Shown here piece after piece: positions 5,440-5,636 of a stretch of 5,636 nucleotides of DNA; the stretch's first letter is position 1, and each line of letters starts with the position of its first letter. Both the position numbers and the translations under genes were made by a program. The notes beneath the pieces are model-generated. The model had not been told where the DNA came from, made no database searches, and saw only the letters and a list, made by a program, of their open reading frames with translations. This stretch comes from an uncultured Clostridia bacterium (GTDB lineage Bacteria; Bacillota; Clostridia; Lachnospirales; CAG-274), in NCBI GenBank assembly GCA_946630405.1, contig CAMOYW010000084.1, forward strand, positions 1 through 5,636. Direction: 5' to 3'.

Positions 5440-5636
5440 ATGTATTATCTTGGTATAGATTTTGGCGGTACTAATATTACCGCAGGTATCGTTTCGGAGG
5501 AAGGAAAGCTTCTTGTAAAACATTCTACTCCTACCATAAACGGTAGACCGTACAGCGATATAATTGACGATATGGCGGAACTTTGCAGAAAGTGTATTGA
5601 GGACAGCGGATGTGCTTCAAACGAAATTGCATCCGT
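5440..5636 (+). CDS. ROK-family sugar kinase, 5' part (probably glucokinase)
   Basis: The first 65 codons are visible and the gene runs off the right edge. The start YYLGIDFGGTNITAGIVSEE is the phosphate-1 (ATP-binding) motif D-x-G-G-T-N of the ROK family of sugar kinases and repressors. There is no helix-turn-helix before it, so this is a kinase rather than a ROK repressor. The ATG follows an AGGAG site (5429-5433) by six bases and lies 12 bases after the hprK stop, so co-transcription is likely. Glucokinase is the best guess because of the HprK neighbour, but N-acetylmannosamine or fructose kinase activity cannot be excluded. The zinc-binding Cys motif and sugar-binding residues that would help decide lie outside the window. 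Confidence 0.88.
   Translation, partial: MYYLGIDFGGTNITAGIVSEEGKLLVKHSTPTINGRPYSDIIDDMAELCRKCIEDSGCASNEIAS

Noticed and set aside
4882..5523. A 213-codon open frame on the minus strand across hprK
   Set aside because: It is antisense to a gene with every HprK motif intact, shows no recognisable domain, and has no convincing ribosome-binding site or promoter; it is a shadow of the coding strand.

Overview
The window looks like ordinary chromosomal housekeeping DNA from a low-to-moderate GC Gram-positive bacterium, most likely a member of the Clostridia. The reasons are the ybeY-cdd-era-recO gene order, an HPr kinase/phosphorylase of the Gram-positive type, strong Shine-Dalgarno sites, consensus sigma-A promoters, and a tRNA-Leu gene without an encoded CCA end. 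TGA is used as a stop (ybeY, prfC, hprK), so the code is not one of those that reassign TGA. The exact genus cannot be read from the sequence.

Left half (1-2673, plus strand): a tightly packed gene string made of the 3' part of ybeY (rRNA maturation endonuclease), cdd (cytidine deaminase), era (ribosome-assembly GTPase), recO (recombination mediator) and an ArsR/SmtB-type metal-sensing repressor. Every junction overlaps or abuts: 4 bp, 0 bp, 1 bp and 8 bp. One translationally coupled transcript is therefore likely, with its promoter outside the window. The joint theme is ribosome/RNA maintenance, nucleoside salvage and DNA repair. The metal sensor at the end is the odd member.

Middle (2674-2859): a short but dense intergenic region. 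It holds a hairpin terminator that serves mainly the minus strand, a minus-strand tRNA-Leu(UAG), and a compact divergent promoter. In that promoter a perfect TTGACA-17-TATAAT for prfC on the plus strand is superimposed on a TTGACA-18-TATACT with an extended -10 for the tRNA on the minus strand.

Right half (2860-5636, plus strand): prfC (peptide chain release factor 3), then hprK with its own perfect consensus promoter overlapped by a 23-bp near-perfect palindrome and a TTG start, then the first 65 codons of a ROK-family sugar kinase, probably glucokinase. HprK sets carbon catabolite control through HPr-Ser-P, and the kinase feeds glycolysis, so the two make functional sense together.

I found no mobile element, CRISPR array, phage gene or defence system, and no gene family that looks undescribed. 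The points most worth a second look are regulatory: the interlocked divergent promoter, the palindrome over the hprK promoter, and a SmtB/CadC-like sensor placed behind recO with no metal transporter beside it.
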